DNA of 64,000 nt, from contig WIDE01000042.1 of the NCBI GenBank assembly GCA_015039315.1, positions 147,020 to 211,019 of the forward strand, read 5' to 3'. The notes below the pieces were generated by a model. The model worked only from the letters and a program-made list of their open reading frames with translations, did not search any database and had not been told where the DNA came from. Position 1 is the first letter of the stretch. Each line of letters opens with the position of its first letter. The translations under genes were made by a program, and so were the position numbers. The DNA is from Clavulina sp. PMI_390. Lineage: Eukaryota; Basidiomycota; Agaricomycetes; Cantharellales; Hydnaceae. Positions 62,197 to 64,000 of this stretch are shown piece after piece.

Positions 62197-62405
62197 CAGC
62201 TATTTCGTGATTGTTAGAGAATTTTTTGTGGAGACCCCTATGCTGTCCTCAGGGCGGGTAGAGTGGGGGAGGGAGCTCCACTCAACTCTTGCGAATTTCG
62301 TCCAATTCTTTTCGATGGCGCTGAGACTCCACGCCCATACAAATGCAACCTAGCAACAGGGTGGGGGTCTGCACAAAAAATTCTCTAATCATCACGAAAT
62401 AGCTG
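62197..62405. mobile_element. 209-bp MITE-like inverted-repeat element
   Basis: The left end CAGCTATTTCGTGATTGTTA (62197) pairs with the right end at 62405 over about 34 bases with few mismatches; TA flanks both ends. Confidence 0.85.
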
Positions 62406-63610
62406 TAGTATAATTCTAGAGCTTGCACCCATGGGTTGAAAAACACACAATTGGGTATTTCTATTGAAAAAGGAAATTGTTATCTATGCGATGGGGAGGA
62501 AGTGTTGGCAGACGGAGCTCAGTGGGCTTTTTGGGTAGGTGATGTGCGGGATGGAGCTACGCCACACTGGTGACATAGGTATGATAATATAGAATGAAAT
62601 AATGGGCAGGTCATTGATCGGGGTTCGAGGCGATTCTTGGCAAGAAACAGCTTGAATAGCGACGGAGACGGCGGTATTGTAATATGGAAGCGTCCAGGTG
62701 GCAGTGTCTGGGTATGGCGATTGAATATTGACGATCGCTCCACATGTTTCAGCATAGGCGAGGGGCTGTGAATGGAGCGTTCAATGGTTAGTGGTGGGGT
62801 TCTAGCTCGAACTGGCGACGTTCAGGGCTTCATTGCACGCAGCAGGAAATATTTTTTGACAATTCTAGTTCCACAATTTTAGGTGATATAACCTGACACT
62901 TTGCAGCATTCTGAATTCACTGAAATACCTTACAATCAACTAATGGATTGTTTGAATAATCTGCAGCACCGTACCAATTGTCCGTCTGGCGGTGGAGGTA
63001 CATTGGATCAAGGTAAGCGCCCTCAGGTGGCAGTGCCTAAGCAACAATTGCTCCATGAGCGAGTGGAGTGTTCAACAATCGCTCCATTTTTCTATTGATT
63101 GCAAGGCTGTGGTCGTACATAGGTTCGGGGCTTCATCATCCGCATTAGGAAAAATTCTGCCCTGAGTTTGGGTAATATAACCTGATAAGCAAAATACAGC
63201 AATCCTAAGACTACACAATGTCTGCAGACAGTCTAGCCAAACAGATACCAGGTGCTGAAAGATGCAAGTCTGCTTCGTATAATCAGATCCTCAATAGTTC
63301 ACTGTGTAAGGTCACCTTGGATCCTATACCAGTGTCTAAAGGACGTCTGACTTATAGCTATATTCTGCTGTCTAGTCTAGCACTCTTGCAATATCTATAG
63401 TAGATAGTACTGAGCTTGTGAGAGCAAGTGTATAGTAAAGGAATAATGTAAATGAAGGCTTAAGTGTATGCTAAGTTTAGAGTAATAGTGCTTATGGGGA
63501 CAAATCTAGTAGGATTCATTCTGCTTGTGGGGTAAAATCAGATATGATTTGTTGGCCTTCTCAGAGCACTACTGGGCCTAATATACCTAAGCTCAGAAGG
63601 TCTCAGAAGC
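62406..63610. other. Non-coding stretch with dispersed short motifs
   Basis: No supported gene. Two related segments, about 62820-62905 and 63120-63195, share GGGCTTCAT, AGGAAA and TATAACCTGA in the same order; the second also resembles motifs near 21700-21740 and 55750-55795. Confidence 0.5.
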
Positions 63611-63740
63611 CTATGGAAGGATTACTAAGTACATGAGTAAGCAATAGAACTCTAAGGAATAGCATAGAACCTTATGGAACAATGCTGAACCTCAGAGATC
63701 ATACATGGAATACGTATAGAACATGATGGAACATTATGGA
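63611..63740. repeat. Array of ATGGAAC-like words at 10-bp spacing
   Basis: Successive 10-base blocks from 63641 read GCAATAGAAC, TCTAAGGAAT, AGCATAGAAC, CTTATGGAAC, AATGCTGAAC; the series returns after 63700. The core is the reverse complement of the GTTCCAT word at 46021-46145. Confidence 0.62.
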
Positions 63741-63772
63741 TCTCTGGTCTACTACTAATGCATGCATATTTG

Positions 63773-63872
63773 TTTCCCAGAGCTGAGGTGGGAATTCCCA
63801 GAGCTAGGTGTTGATTCCCAGAGCAAGGTGTTGATTCCCAGAGGTAGGTATTAATTCCCAGAGCAATATTGT
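63773..63872. repeat. TTCCCAGAGC array, 20-bp period, about five copies
   Basis: The units TTCCCAGAGCTAGGTGTTGA, TTCCCAGAGCAAGGTGTTGA and TTCCCAGAGGTAGGTATTAA follow each other exactly; partial copies flank them. Same family as 58580-58636. Confidence 0.82.
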
Positions 63873-64000
63873 TTGACTCATATCTCTATCATTTTTGTAG
63901 CTACAGAGATGAGGTTTGTGTATTACAGTACTAAGTTGTTATTTGATGTTGATGATTGTTTGGTGCTATGTGTTTCCTCACAGTCTGCTTGTGCCATCCC

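Overview
The window looks like a piece of a filamentous basidiomycete genome, probably Agaricomycetes. Genes are split by many short GT-AG introns (about 45-70 nt, often with a visible CTAAC/TACTAAT-like branch site). The gene families are fungal: NACHT STAND proteins with C2-like N-termini and WD40 repeats, FHA-domain Ser/Thr kinases, a Tnp2 (CACTA-type) transposase, and an IML2/TTC39 (DUF3808) gene. Genus or species cannot be fixed from the sequence alone. Identifications rest on reading motifs and splice sites by eye; no database search was run.

Layout. 1-1132 (-): 5' part of a secreted-protein gene, cut by the window edge. 3180-6910 (-): a complete 16-exon IML2/TTC39-like gene, the most clearly housekeeping locus. 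8859-12556 (+): NACHT gene A, whose C-terminus is not WD40. 12.6-19.3 kb: gene-poor, with one ~0.7-kb inverted-repeat element. 19335-21248 (+): FHA-kinase K1. 22182-25462 (-): a Tnp2-like transposase whose frame stays open through all recognisable exons. 25567-27872 (+): a multi-exon, very acidic protein with an NLS-like motif, transcribed divergently about 0.1 kb from the transposase and interrupted by an LTR-like fragment and an assembly gap. 28.8-29.8 kb: a 934-bp inverted-repeat element made of CATGA words spaced every 10 bp. 31474-34444 (-): NACHT gene B, whose WD40 part is missing and replaced by a truncated LTR-like repeat. 37058-41642 (+): NACHT gene C, complete with seven 129-nt WD40 units. 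42689-45618 (+): a long intronless coiled-coil, transposase-like ORF with one frameshift. 45.6-52.0 kb: repeats, including two LTR-like copies around a 361-bp gap. 52921-55358 (-): FHA-kinase K2. 55.4-64 kb: MITEs, a reverse LTR-like copy and short periodic arrays; no convincing gene.

How it fits together. The window mixes a stable gene (IML2-like) with an accessory, repeat-rich region. In fungi, NACHT-WD40 STAND proteins are linked to non-self recognition and programmed cell death. B and C are divergent paralogues of the same architecture (C2-like, helical, NACHT, WD40), and A shares the core but ends differently. Mobile elements have edited this repertoire: B lost its repeat domain exactly at an LTR-like junction, and the acidic gene is broken by another copy. 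The most unusual non-coding signal is a set of arrays with different core words but helical-turn spacing (10 or 20 bp).
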